Assembly (NCBI RefSeq): GCF_029227915.1
Contig: NC_079883.1
Span: 13,950,001-14,014,000, forward strand
Length of the DNA: 64,000 nt
Reading direction: 5' to 3'
DNA from: Hydractinia symbiolongicarpus
Lineage: Eukaryota > Cnidaria > Hydrozoa > Anthoathecata > Hydractiniidae
Position 1 is the stretch's first letter, and every line of letters starts with the position of its first letter. The notes under the pieces are model-generated. The model made no database searches, was not told the origin of the DNA, and saw only the letters and a program-made list of their open reading frames with translations. This document shows, piece after piece, positions 22,965 to 35,392 of this stretch. The translations under genes and the position numbers were made by a program.

Positions 22965-25900
22965 TGCTCTTTGTTTTGTCTGCAAGGTGTTCAGGCAGAA
23001 TGTGATCAGCCTTTTAAAGCCAAGCATTTTGTGTCATTATTGTTTCTTCCTAATGGTACAAAAAGGAAACTAATGCAACATTCAAAAAAATCTTGCCACA
23101 GTCTGTTTGGTCCCAAAAGATTTTGACAGACCAGTGCAGCGACAAACTTATTAGATCTACTTGTAAGAAAAGACTTACTCCAACTAAAAGAAGAGAGTTG
23201 TTTTTTTCCTCTACGCCTCCTTTTGCTGGTAGTAGTAAAGTTAATTCAGATGCTGTTATTTGTAATAGTGTATTGTCCAATGCACCAGACGCAACTACTA
23301 GTCAACCTCTGCGTTCCTTTTTGAACTATCCTGAAACTAGTTTTGATGTGTCAGATTACAGAGATAAAGTTTTTCAAATAAAGGATGATCCATCAAAAGT
23401 TCATGAACTAATCTAAAATGTTTATAAACCTGATCATTCTGATAAATTTCCAAAAACAAATAGGTCCTTTTGTTTTGAGCATGGCCTTCATGCTTACTAA
23501 TCTGCTACTTTTACTAGTTTTATGGCTAACGATTTTGGTAGTTCTCAATCGATTGATGTGCTTTTTGATACTAACCGTCAATAAAAATAACTGAGAATAA
23601 AAAGAAATTGATACCAATTGTTCAGGCCATTATTCACTCTGGTAGTCAAGGGCATGCTTTTAGAGGTCACCACACTCTCAATATCCTGGTAACTTTAAAG
23701 GATTTTCTGGTGGTCGGGTAGGAAATTTTGTTAAGCTTTTAAATTTTAGAGTACAAGGTGGGGATACAGCCCTTGCGGACCATCTTAAAACTTATCCCAA
23801 GAATGCTACATACAATTCAAAACTACCGAAAATAAATTGATCAGCTGTTGTGGATTTCTAATTCTGGATGAAATAACCCAAGAAGTAAACGCAAACACTT
23901 TTTTCTCTATTCTTGCGGATGAAGCTGATGATTTATCCAACAAAGAGCAATTGTCCTTAGTTTTACGTTTTGTTGTCATTTATTTAAATAATATGGGGAG
24001 CTTGTGCAATTTTATTATGAGGAGGTGCTTGTAGGTAAGGACTTACTCTTAACGTCAAGTTGATAACCGGACTTTAAATATTAAAGGCTGCCGGGTCAAG
24101 CATATGATGGTGCAGGTGCTAGTTATAAGAATGGACTTCTGCCCAAATTTCTTAATTTAAATAAAAAGTTTATATATGTTCATTGCAACAGTCACCGTTT
24201 AAATTGCAGAATTTAAAATAAAGCTAAAATAAAACATTTTCAACTTTTTTTACTTTCTAACTATTTCCAAAAGACAGCTATCCTTTATAATTACCATAGA
24301 TAAATATTGTCTCACTTTTAAAAAAAACTAAATTAAAGGATGTTGTTGTACTCGGTGGGTTGAACGAATTACTGGTTTAGATCTCTTTCAAGACTTTTAT
24401 GTGCCTATTTATATTACTTTGGAAGAGATGAAATTAAAATTTAATCGAGAGTTCCATTGTGACACATCAAAACACGCCCGGTTTTTTTTCACCAAATGGC
24501 AAATTTTGAATTTCTTGTCACTCTGGTGATCAATTCCTACAAAATAGAACAATTGATGTTATGGACAGCATAGAACTTATTTAAACATTAAAAAACGTTC
24601 TCCTGCAAACCAGAAATAATATGGAAAATTTTCATGATAGCTGGTATCAGGAGGCTTTTTCTCTTTGTCAAAAAGTAGGAATTGCGGAAGGAAAGAAGAG
24701 GTGGAAACCAAGCTGAAAGAGGCCAGCAAATCGTTAGCTTGCGCGGCGATTTATGCCCGATTTCATAGAAAAAATGGATTGTATTCATGCCAACTTGTCT
24801 TTGCACGTTCAAAATTAAGTCCTGAAGGTATGACTTAACCAAGCTTAACCAAGACCGGGATTATTTGCCGCTACAATAAATGCACACACCGGTAAAGCAG
24901 TTCGACGTCCCTTTAAGACCCACTGGAAAAATTGTGATGGGTCGTATTTATGCCAACTTGTCTTCGCACGATCAAAATTAAGTCCTGAAGGTATGACTTA
25001 ACCAAGCTTAACCAAGACCGGGATTATTTGCCGCTACAATAAATGCGCACACCGATAAAGTAGTTCGACGTCCCTTCAAGAGCCACTGGAAAAATTGTGT
25101 TAAGCTTACAGATCGTACTTTATTGGATAAACAACAACAACCGTCCTTTGAAACAATGGGTTCAAAACCGTGTTGTAGAAGTCAGAAGGTTAAATTAGCC
25201 TGAAAAATAGAGATATGTTCAAGGAAATGATGATTGTTGATATTGGTACTAGAAAAGGAGCAAAAATGACAGAAGTTGACCAGAATTCATCCTGGATAAA
25301 CGGGTTTGAATGGGTAAAAAAATGCAGTTGATCAATTTCCGTGTAAACTGTTGAAGAACTTCAGCTTAACGCATCTGAGATCAGCGCAATTAGGAAAGAA
25401 GATGCGTTTTCAATTCATGATAATAATCCTTTGAAGTTCCAATGGTAATGATAATGATAAAAACCTTGTCAAAAGTTATCAAACTTGTGCTGTAAAGAGA
25501 AATGTTCCTGAGGACGTATTAGAAAGGTACTGTCCACAAGAGATAATCATCCTGATTACTATAAAAAATCTCTTATTAATCCTCTTTTAGACCAACTAAA
25601 TAGTAAAATGAAAAATCGTTATCAACTGTTTTCTTTAAATGCTTATAATGGGCTATGCATTGTTCTAGCAAAAATGGTTTCGTTCATTTCTGAAGGCAAA
25701 ACAAACTGGAAAAAGAAATTTAAGTCTTTTGTGTCTTTCTATGAAGAAGATCTTCCAAATATACTTGGGCTTAACGCTAATTTTGGGAGAAAATTTGGGA
25801 GAAATATTGAATTGATTCCAAAGGAAATAGACACCAAACTATTGCTCAACGTTGAAGTCTATTAATCTAAATGCATTTGTTATGTGCATGTGGCCCTAAA

Positions 25901-26081
25901 AATTTTAGCCACTATTCCTGTCACTATATGTTAATGTGAGCTCTCTTTCTCTCCTATGAAAAAACTTAAAAATTATACTCTCATTACAATGGTAACTGAA
26001 CGCCCCAACGGGCTGTCGCTTATGCAATTTCATACTGAAGTAGTGCCAGATCTTGATAAAGTTTTAGGTAAATTTAAGTAA
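22965..26081 (+). pseudogene. Decayed hAT transposase, relative of the OTU-hAT gene
   Basis: Fragments run colinearly with the intact gene at 12,757-16,393. They are: an OTU-end relic (KAKHFVSLLFLPNGTKRK, ~23,017); VSDYRDKVFQIKDDPSK; ILADEADDLSNKEQLSLVLR (~23,910); AYDGAGASYKNGL (~24,098); HCNSHRLN; CTRWVERITGLDLFQDFYVP (~24,343); SEGKTNWKKKFKSF with FYEEDLPNILG (~25,690); and KILATIPVT with PMKKLKNYT at the end. Many stops, frameshifts, a 163-bp internal duplication and loss of most of the OTU region show that it is dead. Protein similarity to the intact copy is moderate, so it belongs to a related, older subfamily. Element termini were not found. Confidence 0.85.
24784..25102. repeat. 163-bp tandem duplication inside the decayed hAT copy
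   Basis: TGCCAACTTGTCTT begins at 24,788 and again at 24,951. The following ~150 bases, including AAGTCCTGAAGGTATGACTT and GACCGGGATTATTTGCCGC, repeat with only a few substitutions. The insert carries no transposase similarity, so it interrupts the pseudogene. Confidence 0.85.
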
Positions 26082-27330
26082 AAAAGATAAAAAAAGACTA
26101 GAATTAATTTAAGTTTTCCACTATACTCTGTCAATTTAGAACAAAATAATAAATATATGAAAAAAAGAAAAGAAAAAATAGTAACCATGTATATAATGAA
26201 ATAAATTTTACCCTTTCCTTTTGTTCACGTTGTGTCGTTATCTTTCTGCAGGTTCAGCTTGCTCGGGCTGATAGTGCCTGCTCTACAAGCCACTTGTCTT
26301 TAATAACTTTATATACCTTACTGCGTTAATGTAAATGCTTTTTTTCCATTTTTATATCAATTTCTTTTCTTTAACAGAGCCTCCATATGACCTCTAGTTA
26401 TTTTGAGCAGCAACTGAGGTGGCTGTCTATAGCTATTACAGAATTGCGTCGCCACATACTACATTTTTTTTTTACTTTTTTTACCTTTAGGAAACTTGCA
26501 ATTGTACAGCATGGGTGGAAATGAAAAGCTTGCGGAAATAGTTGTTGTAGCACGTGATCCTATAAACAACTTGAAAGTTAGAAGTACTGTGACACCAAGC
26601 CCTAATGGTTAAAAAATGAGCACTGACATCATAACGACGAATGAAATAATTATTTCTAAAGAAGTAAATGACTCCATGTTGGAAAAATTATTTCCTATTT
26701 TGAACATCAATTGATTAAACGAAACCAAATTGAAAAAAATATGTGAGCAAAATTCATTAAACGGTACCAGGAGAATTGTGGGGGGGGAATTGAATTGGCT
26801 TGCTGCAAGACATCACTCTACGGTTCCAATAATAATAATTTCATTCAACTAAAACTGAGGAAAAGAAAGCTACATCGTGTGTTTAAGCCTATCGTATATT
26901 TTGCTTTAGACGCAAATTTCAAAAAATAAAAAAGGGTTTGAAGTGAAGTTACGTCGGCAACCTCAACACTTATAAGAGGTTAGAGTCGAAATCATTTTCA
27001 GATTATTCTCAAAAAAGGGTTGAAAAGGTACAAAAAGGGGTATGTTAAACATGTTAACTGAGGAGAGTAAAAGGAAATAAAGACGTTTATATTTGCAAGG
27101 AGAATGAAAAATGTTGTGTTAAGTTTTTGAAGTTTTACGTACAAATAAGGGGGAGGATATAAGAGACGCCATCGAAAAATAGCTAGATAGTAATAGTTTT
27201 GTTGAAAAAGGATGATGTTTATCAGATTTATGGTCAATGAAATGCTGATCGTATTTCCTGAAAATAATTCAGGGTAAGACGATCGGAGACGCAAAACGGG
27301 TCCTTAAAATAAAATATTATTTCAAGCCAT
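26082..27330. other. AT-rich stretch without recognisable gene
   Basis: No domain was recognised; short frames are likely chance. Confidence 0.4.
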
Positions 27331-27334
27331 CATG

Positions 27335-28055
27335 ATTTGGTAAAATACCATAACAGACCCGTTTTTGTATTGTTACATCATTCAGAAGTGCCATTTCACC
27401 AAAAAAAACAGAAAAGAGTAAGGTATTTTTCAGCCATCTTCTGCTCTTTTTCAACCCTACAACATCAAAACTTCACAATCAAAGCTTTTATTTTTGCTTT
27501 GGACAATTTGTTTTATGGTTTATCAATAAATAAACTTAGAACAGTGATTTATGAGTATTTCGAAAAGATAAGATCAAGCATCCATTCTAGCAAACTCTTA
27601 AAATGGCAGGTCGTGATTTTGTGGCTGGGTGTTTAAAGCGGAGAAAGACGTTGTCTTTAAGAAAACCAGAATCTGTTTCCCTAAACAGAGTATTCGGCCA
27701 AACTGAAAAACAATATTGGACAAGTTTTGTATTCCTCCTGACAAATTTTTTTATGTGGACGAGTCAGGTTTAACCTGAGTTCAAAAACTGTCTACTGTCT
27801 ACTCCCAGTACGCAAACAGTGACAACAGGTAATGATGACACACTTGTTAATATGACCGTCCACCCCACCTCGGTAGTGACAACCGGGGATGACGATACAG
27901 CTGTTGCCTTCTTGTCACAAATGCAAGTAAATTTCGATGACATTGGCAAGGTTTCAGAAATAATTAAGATGAAAAAAACAAAACGTAGCGAGGAGTACAC
28001 CTTACAACACGGCTTTAGAAAAATGCATGGAAGGACAATCCAGCAAAAGTAGTTC
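27335..28055 (+). pseudogene. Pogo/Tigger-like transposase remnant
   Basis: Around 27,605-27,780 the sequence reads AGRDFVAGCLKRRKTLSLR, KPESVSLNRVFG and, one frame over, PDKFFYVDESGLT. This is the order of CENP-B-like HTH end (G-x-D-W/F-x-x-G-F/C-L-x-R), LSLRKPE, and the first DDE block (N/Y-V-D-E-S/T-G-L-T) of pogo/Tigger elements. The catalytic Asp is present but frameshifts and a stop after LT break the gene. A 77-codon frame downstream (27,819-28,052) may be a low-complexity continuation. The second and third catalytic acids were not found. Confidence 0.6.
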
Positions 28056-28315
28056 AAAAAAGCAAAAAAAGGTTTCGAATCTAAAGAAAATTTTGTTGCC
28101 AAAGAAAAAAAATCGAAAAAGTTGCACCAAGGTCTGAGAATTGCGAATGCTTTGTTTGAGGTGACTGGTGACATGACTGTCTACTAGGAGAATCATGGAT
28201 TCAATGTGTCAAATGTTTTCTGACATTGTAGCATGAACATTATTGTTCTTCGAAAAGTTCACTGTGTGATTTTTTTAAGTAATTTTTATTGACTTCGAAC
28301 TTTTTTTATTTGATA

Positions 28316-28528
28316 TTTTTTATACATATTTGAAAGGTTTTAAGCATTTTTTCTTCTTATTGCAAAACATTTAATTTGATCATGATATGTTTCGTGCATT
28401 TTTACACCAATTAGTAGACATTTTTTATACATATTTGAAAGGTTTTGAGCATTTTTTCTTCTTATCGCAAAACATTTAATTTGATCATGATATATTTCGT
28501 GCATTTTTACACCAATTAGTAGACATTT
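28316..28528. repeat. 105-bp tandem duplication
   Basis: TATACATATTTGAAAGG begins at 28,321 and 28,426. The intervening 105 bases, running to TTAGTAGACATTTT, are repeated with a handful of changes. Confidence 0.85.
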
Positions 28529-29565
28529 TGGGTCAGAAAACTTTACATTACTTCCTTTTTTGACTCATCTTACCCCACACTGATGGGGCAAGACGAGCCA
28601 GGTTCTAGTTGAGTTAAAATCTAGTAAGTAAACTGGTATCATTTTTAATTATTTTGTGTAATTTTTATTCCAGGTTTTAGCATATGTACTATAAATTCTT
28701 TTAGAAAGAAAAAATTTAATTTAATTTATTGCCTTTATGAAATTTTTCCATTTGTTTTACTAAGTTGACCCGTCTTGCCCCGAATTACATAAAAATAGGT
28801 TGATTTTCGATCAAGATCATTCGTTAAAAGTTTTGTATAAGTTGTGAAAAGTACAGAACACGGAAGCCGTTTGAAATGAGCGATGTGAGAAAAACTGACC
28901 TCGCGTTTTTGTCAATATATTTTCTTATCTAGAAGGAGGGAGTAGAAAAGTTGTTTAAATTAAGAACATCCTAGCTGCTTATCTACTTAAACTTCGAGTT
29001 TCCGTCGTTGATAGAAAAAAAGCAAGAAGATACAGTAAATTATCTGTTGGTTATATTAAAAATCCTTTTCCTGAGAAATCAAAATTAGTTTGGATCTGCA
29101 GGAGTTTGCTTTTAAACAGGATGAGTTAACCGATCTTGCCAAAAAAGGATAATTTTTGACAGGTAGAAAAAAAAAGGTACCTGGTGAGAATTTAAGTTTT
29201 GGGATGCTTCGAAAAAAGCCGCAAGAATTAAGAAAAGGTGATCATGGAGGTTTAACAATGGAGAATGTATGTATTTTTTGCTTGGATATAGTTTTGAAAA
29301 CAACGAATCATCAACAAAAAGGCACAAAATTTCTTAAAAATATAGCAGACCTTATTAGCTGATAGCTATTTTTAACGGGTTTATACGGGAAATCTGCAGC
29401 CCTGATTGGCTAGAAAACCTTACGGAAGAATCCTTAAAACATAGCTAGCTACATATACATATACTCAAAAATCAAGTTACGATAAATCCCATATAAAACC
29501 CTCCGACAGATTCCACCTCCGTTAATATTTAATGGATACTGACCGGTTTTGATGTTGCACTGTAA
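28529..29565. other. Non-coding stretch with inverted GGGGCAAGACG motifs
   Basis: GATGGGGCAAGACGAG (~28,583) and CGTCTTGCCCCGA (~28,771) are inverted relative to each other and resemble termini of Tigger-like elements, but I could not establish element borders. No gene seen. Confidence 0.35.
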
Positions 29566-29569
29566 AATA

Positions 29570-30197
29570 CAGTATACTCTCGATAAGTGATACACGGGAT
29601 AACTAGGACGCCCGCTATGTAGTACACTTTTTCTCGGTCCCTTGAGGCAAAAACTTCGGATAAGTAATCTATTCTACACATTGGTTGTTTCTTCACGCGT
29701 GCAGTCATGCCTCAGTTAGGTCAAAAAAGGAAGCTGAAATCTACACCGATAACCAAAAATTGTGTTATACTCAAGGAAATTGATAAAGGCAAAAGTCATC
29801 TGTTGCTCTTAAACATGGAATGTCCAAACAAACTGTTTCAAACTGGGTTAAACAGAAGAAAAAGATTTATGAAGCTGTTGATTCGAATTCGTAAACAAAG
29901 AAGAGGCATAGATTTAAACCGTCAACATAGGAACACCTTGATGACGCCTGCTACAAATGGCTGGTAAATGCAAGGTCTCAGAGCATTCCTGTGTCTGCTT
30001 CAATTTTGAAAACCAAAGCTATTTGTTTTGCGAAAGAGCTAGGATTGACCGACTTTAGTGCATCTCTCGATAACTAGGACAAATTAAGCCTTTGTATGAA
30101 AACCCTACTTACAAGAAAATTCGGATAAGTAGGACACCCGGTAAGCAGTACACTTTTGTTCGGTCCTTTGAGTGTCCCACTTATCGAGAGTATACTG
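29570..30197. mobile_element. Internally deleted Tigger-like element, 628 bp
   Basis: Termini CAGTATACTCTCGATAAGTG and the inverted CACTTATCGAGAGTATACTG are perfect over 20 bases, flanked by TA at 29,568-69 and 30,198-99. A second inverted block, GCAGTACACTTTT-like, lies just inside each end. CAGTA...CTCTCGATAAGTG-type ends and TA targets are characteristic of Tigger/Jerky-type pogo elements. Only the N-terminal part of the transposase survives (next entry), so it cannot mobilise itself. Confidence 0.88.
29707..30075 (+). pseudogene. Tigger-type transposase N-terminus (psq-HTH and CENP-B HTH), frameshifted
   Basis: An ATG frame encodes QKRKLKSTPITKNCVILKEI and DKGKSH, then NEKG-like and VNQKKKIYEAV-type text in shifted frames, then WLVNARSQSIPVSASILK and AICFAKELGLTDFSAS. 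This is the classic Tigger order: KRK-x-LT-x-x-x-K-x-x-I-L-x-x-I-D-x-G, a spacer, W-x-x-x-R-S-x-x-I-P-V-S, K-A-x-x-x-A, and D-F-x-A-S. At least two frameshifts interrupt it, and the catalytic DDE region is deleted entirely. Confidence 0.8.
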
Positions 30198-30204
30198 TAC
30201 AAAG

Positions 30205-33020
30205 CCCGAGGTCAAAAGTACAGACCGAGCTAGTGAGCTCTGTGCCCTTGACTGACTGTATCTGGTCTGCAAATAAATACTCCTTTGTGAACAAAACAAA
30301 CAAAGCTATCTTTTCAAGTTGCTATTCCCAAGGCACTAAGGAACAAAACACGCATGTTCGATTTTGATACTTTTCGAATTCAAGATCGTTCGATTTTAAA
30401 ATTTTGTAAATACACAAAAGAAATTCGAATTCTTTTTCATGTGAATTAAAACGAAAAGATGGTTTTAAGTGAGCCAGTTTTACATTTTTTGTGTGCTATG
30501 AAAATGATTTTTATTTGTTTACGTTTTTGCGAAGCAATTGAGCTTTGCGAGCGAAGCGAAATTGTGGAGCACGTTTGCTACACGCGAGGTATAGCAAGAG
30601 AATTATTGAGATTCTCAAAATTTCGATAGAAAAAAAATCATATAAAATCAGCGTAAAGAAATAGGACTGATATTTTTGCACATAAAGCTAGGGTATTTTT
30701 TTTTCTAATAAAATAAATAAGTTTGGACTGAGGGGTTAAAGTATAAGTCTAGTAAAAAATCCAATAAGTACGGCTCGTAGTATTAAAACGGTTTTCTTCT
30801 TTTGAAAAAACTTATTGCTAGTCCTGTTTCTAATCAACTTTACTTGTGTATTTTAAGCTTTTTTGTTGCTGTGCTTTTTTTTCTGGAGATTTGAGTTGGA
30901 TTGAAAAGCTCCTGTGTAAGGTACCCTTTTCTAAAGAAATATTGAAGTAATTTGTACAATTATAACGCGCCGACCTGTGTTCTATTTTATTGTTTCTAAG
31001 AAGATGTAAGAATACAACATTATAAATTTTAATTGGTTTTATCCAAATCAAGGTAAGGCTTAATCAGACGAAAGGTAGCTAGCTAGAGCTCAGTTTTGTA
31101 TAAAAGAATTGAAAGTAATTTGTAGAATACATATGGAGAAGCTGTATTACTACCTAACTGATAGCCAGATATAGGAAAACCTGTGCTAGGGCGCAGACAA
31201 AACAAATAGCTCTGGGTGCTAGAGTGAGCCGACCAACCATTTTTTATCACAGTTTTTTATTTATTATATAAGTAACCTGTTACAGTAATTAAAAAAATAT
31301 CCACTTTTGCTATCAAACTAACAGCAATGTAATTGTCAATAGGAATTAGTTGTCCGTACACCCACCCTGAGAACAAGGTTTAAAACAACATTAAAACATT
31401 AAAACTGTCATTAAACAGAACTCCAAGGATGCCCAAGCCGCAAACGTCCTCTAAATGGCGTGGGCATCCCTGAAACTGCTTGTAATTTTAGAACAAGGGT
31501 GCTGATAAGCTGCATACGCCGTATAACGTGCAGGCGTTTTTGGGCAAGTTTAGCGTTTAGAAAAAAATTGAAGTATTCACACGAAAAAAACACGCATAGA
31601 CTATACAATAAAGTATGTGGTAGCAAAGTTCTTAAAAGAACTGTTTTTGATGATTTTTGATAAAATTTACTTGATAAATAACTTTTAAACTTTATTAACT
31701 CCTTTCTCTTAAAGCATCTTTTTCCAACTATCGTCCACAAGGTATGTTAAGGAATTGAATTTTGGAAATGCTCCAGGCAAGTTCGGGAAAGTGCGGGCGG
31801 TTTTGCAAGACAACCACTATTTTAATTGGAAAAGTTGCCCGAACTCGCCCTTATATATGTGGCCGTTTGCAGCTTATTGACACCCTCTTATTTTAGAATA
31901 TTCTCAGGAATAATAGACCAAGAGAAATTACATCACAGTTTCTTGTCCACCGCCCACGTGTGTTTGAGAACAACCCACATAAAAAAGTACATTATTTTTT
32001 AAATTATTTGTGTAAAAATTACTATTTCATTCACGATAAACCATTTGTCAGTCATTTTATTCATCCAACAAAGAATCCTATCCAAGGTGCTTTTCTATTA
32101 GTGCTGAATTTAATACTTGACATGATTCAGAATAGTTTTTAAAAGGGTCTGATTGCAAAATATGATTGCCAAAGTTCAGCACTTGTAATATTTGCTTCTA
32201 AAACACAGACAAGAGACATTATAATTTGCTCTGGGTGATTACATTAATGTTGGTTGAAAAAAAACCTGAATGATGAGAAGCATGTGTTTTTGAATGGGTC
32301 TAGGACAATAAACTTATTTAATTTCCCTTGGCCTTGCATCAATCAAATTCTAAAAAAATAAACACTTCTAAAATGATTTGTCAGATTTGGAAACTGTTGG
32401 TATGGTTGGAACTTTGCATATAAAATTAGTAAAGTTGCCAAATTGTTTAGTTTTTTCTTTTATACTTTTCCGAATTAGCCTTAATTATTTATGAGATGAA
32501 AAACAGTGCTTTCAATTCCATTGACTTGGCCATCCCTTAGGCACTGAAAGCTTCACTATATGGAAATGTTTTCTTATTCTTTTAGATTGTGTACAATGGG
32601 AGTGAGTGATGTAATCTTCTAATGCGTGTGGTGAAAAAAAGGCGAAACCGTTATTGTTTTTCTGCCCAAATTTGAAGCTATTTAATAAATCTTGATAAAG
32701 TTAAAAAACTGTTTTGATTTGTTTGTTTTTGTTTTAATTGTTTCCCGTGAGTTTTCGAAATTTGTTCCAGCAGATTCTGTGACTTCTACTGCCGGTATTT
32801 TTGCGCAACGAATTGTTCTGCAGAGCGTTTATTTTCCTATTTCGTCCCCAGGGTTCTTCTATATGATATTCAATTTTGATGTATTTCAGAAGATGTTAGC
32901 GCCAAAGAAACAAGAAGCGCTAGGGACAAAGTATTGGATAGTTTAATTTTGCTTGCAACTTGCGAAATGCTTCGCAACCTTTTTTTTAATTTCTAGTTAT
33001 GTTACCATTTTAATAATGGC
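30205..33020. other. AT-rich stretch without recognisable gene
   Basis: Several 60-110-codon frames (e.g. minus strand 31,411-31,740; plus strand 31,960-32,142) carry no recognisable motif or flanking splice context. I make no gene call. Confidence 0.4.
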
Positions 33021-33024
33021 TTCC

Positions 33025-33114
33025 AAAACCGGTTAGTATGGCTTCATACAAAAACCTGTTAAAATAAGCTGTTAACCAATTAAATCATCTGATTTTTTCA
33101 TACTAACCGGTTTT
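33025..33114. repeat. 90-bp unit with 16-bp perfect inverted ends
   Basis: AAAACCGGTTAGTATG (33,025-33,040) and CATACTAACCGGTTTT (33,099-33,114) are exact reverse complements around a 58-base AT-rich spacer. It may be a tiny fold-back MITE; no clear target duplication was seen. Confidence 0.8.
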
Positions 33115-33814
33115 TTGTATCAGTCAGGTAATAATTCTCGGTATAGATACACAAAACAGTTTATATCGTATTAAGATTGGCCAATAGTTAAGCCAATGGC
33201 CGATTTCGTTGGCATTAATACATGCACTAAAAAAGAAGTTTAGCTTAATGTCATCAGTCTGACCGGTTTTAAGAAGATTATCTAGAGGCATCAGAATAAT
33301 AAAGGGTGTTGCCAGTGAATTCAGCAAGGCAGTTGCAGTTGCATTCAATGAACCAGCACTTGAATGTAACACTGACTCAGAATGTTAAATGTGTAACGGA
33401 TGATGGAGTTAGTCAAAGAAGAATTAAACGTAACAAAAAATAAGGACAAGACAATTTAGATGGTGACACTAGTCCCAGATAACTTGTCCATTATGGGTTG
33501 CCAAAATCATATTTTTTAATGTGCAATGCTATACTGTTTGAAAAGAAAAAGGGCTGAAGACAGAAAAAGGTATTCAACATTTCCATAGTAAAATCTCAAG
33601 ACTTGGTAAAAGTGAGGACACCAAAAGCTTACGTATTTTTCATGAGAGGAAAAAAGTGAATGTGCCAAGGTATGAAAGATTGCATTTTAATTAAAATTAA
33701 AAATGGAAGAAGGCAAAAAGTTTAGAAAAAACTTTTTGTTGCTAACATCTTATAAATCTATGCCTGTTTTAAATGCGAGTATCCTGACATAAAGTTAGCT
33801 TTTCTACTTTTGCA

Positions 33815-35065
33815 GTTTGAAGACACAATTGGTACACTCCAGTTGGATGTGCAGGTTTTCAAAATGTTTGTGTTTGCACCTACCACCAAGCTGTAAAGTT
33901 AATGACTTTACCCATGAATCCTTCACTAGAATACAAGGACATTTTAAAACTTTGTGTATGTGACATGTCTAAACAAAACTGCACACTTCACTACTGCGCT
34001 GTTTGCCCTGAAGTTTTAAGTCCAAAGTTTAATCAGGGATTTAATTACTACTCAAGTACACACCAGAGTGCTCCATAAAATACAAGCAATTAAATCGAAC
34101 CGAACTTGTATGAATACGAAAGAGTTTAAAAAGTATTTAAGACTGCGGGCATGTTACATTACTATGAGAAAAGAAGAGCTTGTTGCTCGTGTATTTTCTG
34201 CTGTTGAAAACAACGTGCAACCAGTGTTGTGGAGTGCTGAGGCTGAACGATTTTGCAAGAAGAATATAAGCGCAAATTAAAATTAAAACAAATTGAAATT
34301 CCTGATCCTTATCTCATCATTGATGGTTGGATAAATGAGCAAGATGGTGTTAAGTTGTGGCCAATGGCTTTATTTTTACTTTACCACTCAAGAGAGTCAA
34401 CAGCAAATTTTGTGTATTAAAAACCGAGTGCAGGAAATCTCGAAATATCTGTAAAACTTACCGCAAGTTACGGTTAGTTTTAGAAACAAAGATGATAAGA
34501 TATGGTCGTGCAGTTGAACATGCATGGCTGGAATGAGCGAAACTTGCAATCATGTTGCAGCAATAATGTTTCTTGTCGAAGCTGCAGTGAAGTTAGGACT
34601 AACCAATTAAACTTGTACCAGTACAACTAATGCACAGTTTCCCTGTCATAAAGAAGTTGTTCCTGCTAGAATTACGTCTTTATATTTTAACAGAGAAGAT
34701 TTTGGCAAAAAAAGAAAAAAAGAGGTCTACACACAATTAAAATTACCGACACTGTCTGACAAGCTGTTAGAAAGGTTGACCCAGAAAACAGCAGTTTCAA
34801 AGGCAAAAGTTAACTTTATGAGAGAGGTGATTAGAACAAATATTTCAAAACCACATGACCTAATGAGTATTGACGACATCATATTGATGTCAAGTGGTAT
34901 TGCAAAATTCAGCAAAAACCTCTCCAATATGACACCAGATAATAGAAAGAAAATTGAACCTAACTTATAGGCTAAGTTTAAATAAAGCTTGGTTTGACTT
35001 TCGAAAAGGAGTTATTACTACTTTAAAATTTTATGACGTACACACAAAAATGTCATGGTTAAAAA
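33815..35065 (+). pseudogene. SAP / SWIM / YqaJ-like recombinase pseudogene
   Basis: Fragments in three frames follow the order of a protein class abundant in invertebrate genomes. A Cys cluster (LCVCDMSKQNCTLHYCAVCP) lies at ~33,950-34,013. A SAP-like motif (TKEFKKYLRLRACYITMRKE, then ELVARVFSA) is at ~34,110-34,205. DPYLIIDGWINEQDGVKLWP follows. A SWIM-type zinc motif, SETCNHVAAIMFLVEAAVK, is at ~34,530-34,590. Next come P-A-R-I, then WFDFRKGVITTLKFYDVHTK at ~34,995-35,050, resembling the start of a YqaJ-type exonuclease domain. Stops occur between parts and the nuclease core does not follow. Such proteins are thought to derive from viral or phage recombinases carried by mobile elements. 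The 3' portion is inside the direct duplication (34,645-36,171). Confidence 0.6.
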
Positions 35066-35068
35066 AAA

Positions 35069-35392
35069 ATGAAAAAGGTACAGTCACATAGAGACCACAT
35101 TAATTTGTTATTCATTAATAATGATTATAATTTTATGTTATCAAATATTTTAGCCGACGGTTGGAAGTTACAAGCTACAAATGTTTGTTTTGGTGCAAAG
35201 AATGATAGTTATGGTAAGTTTACATTAAAGCATACTGGCATCATCACAAAGTTGAAACTTAACCCTACGGGTAAAGAAGTTACGTTGAATTGGGCACATA
35301 ACCTTGGTAACATTGGCTCTTGTTGGGGATGTCATATTATCATAAACAGTCGATTTATACCGCAATCACTGACAAAGACAATACAGTCATAA
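35069..35392 (+). CDS. Unidentified 107-codon frame, duplicated at 37,162-37,491
   Basis: The frame (MKKVQSHRDHINLLFINN..., KFTLKHTGIITKLKLNP) is also open in the second copy despite substitutions and small indels: copy two loses three codons after GSC and differs at a few residues. Continued openness across two copies hints at past coding, perhaps of a mobile-element protein. No family recognised, and the downstream sequence (e.g. LLDLGNYSENNNGEC in another frame) suggests it was once longer. Confidence 0.35.
   Translation: MKKVQSHRDHINLLFINNDYNFMLSNILADGWKLQATNVCFGAKNDSYGKFTLKHTGIITKLKLNPTGKEVTLNWAHNLGNIGSCWGCHIIINSRFIPQSLTKTIQS

Noticed and set aside
31411-31740. 109-codon minus-strand frame as a gene
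   Set aside because: No domain, no splice context and no repeat relatives were seen, and a plus-strand frame overlaps it.
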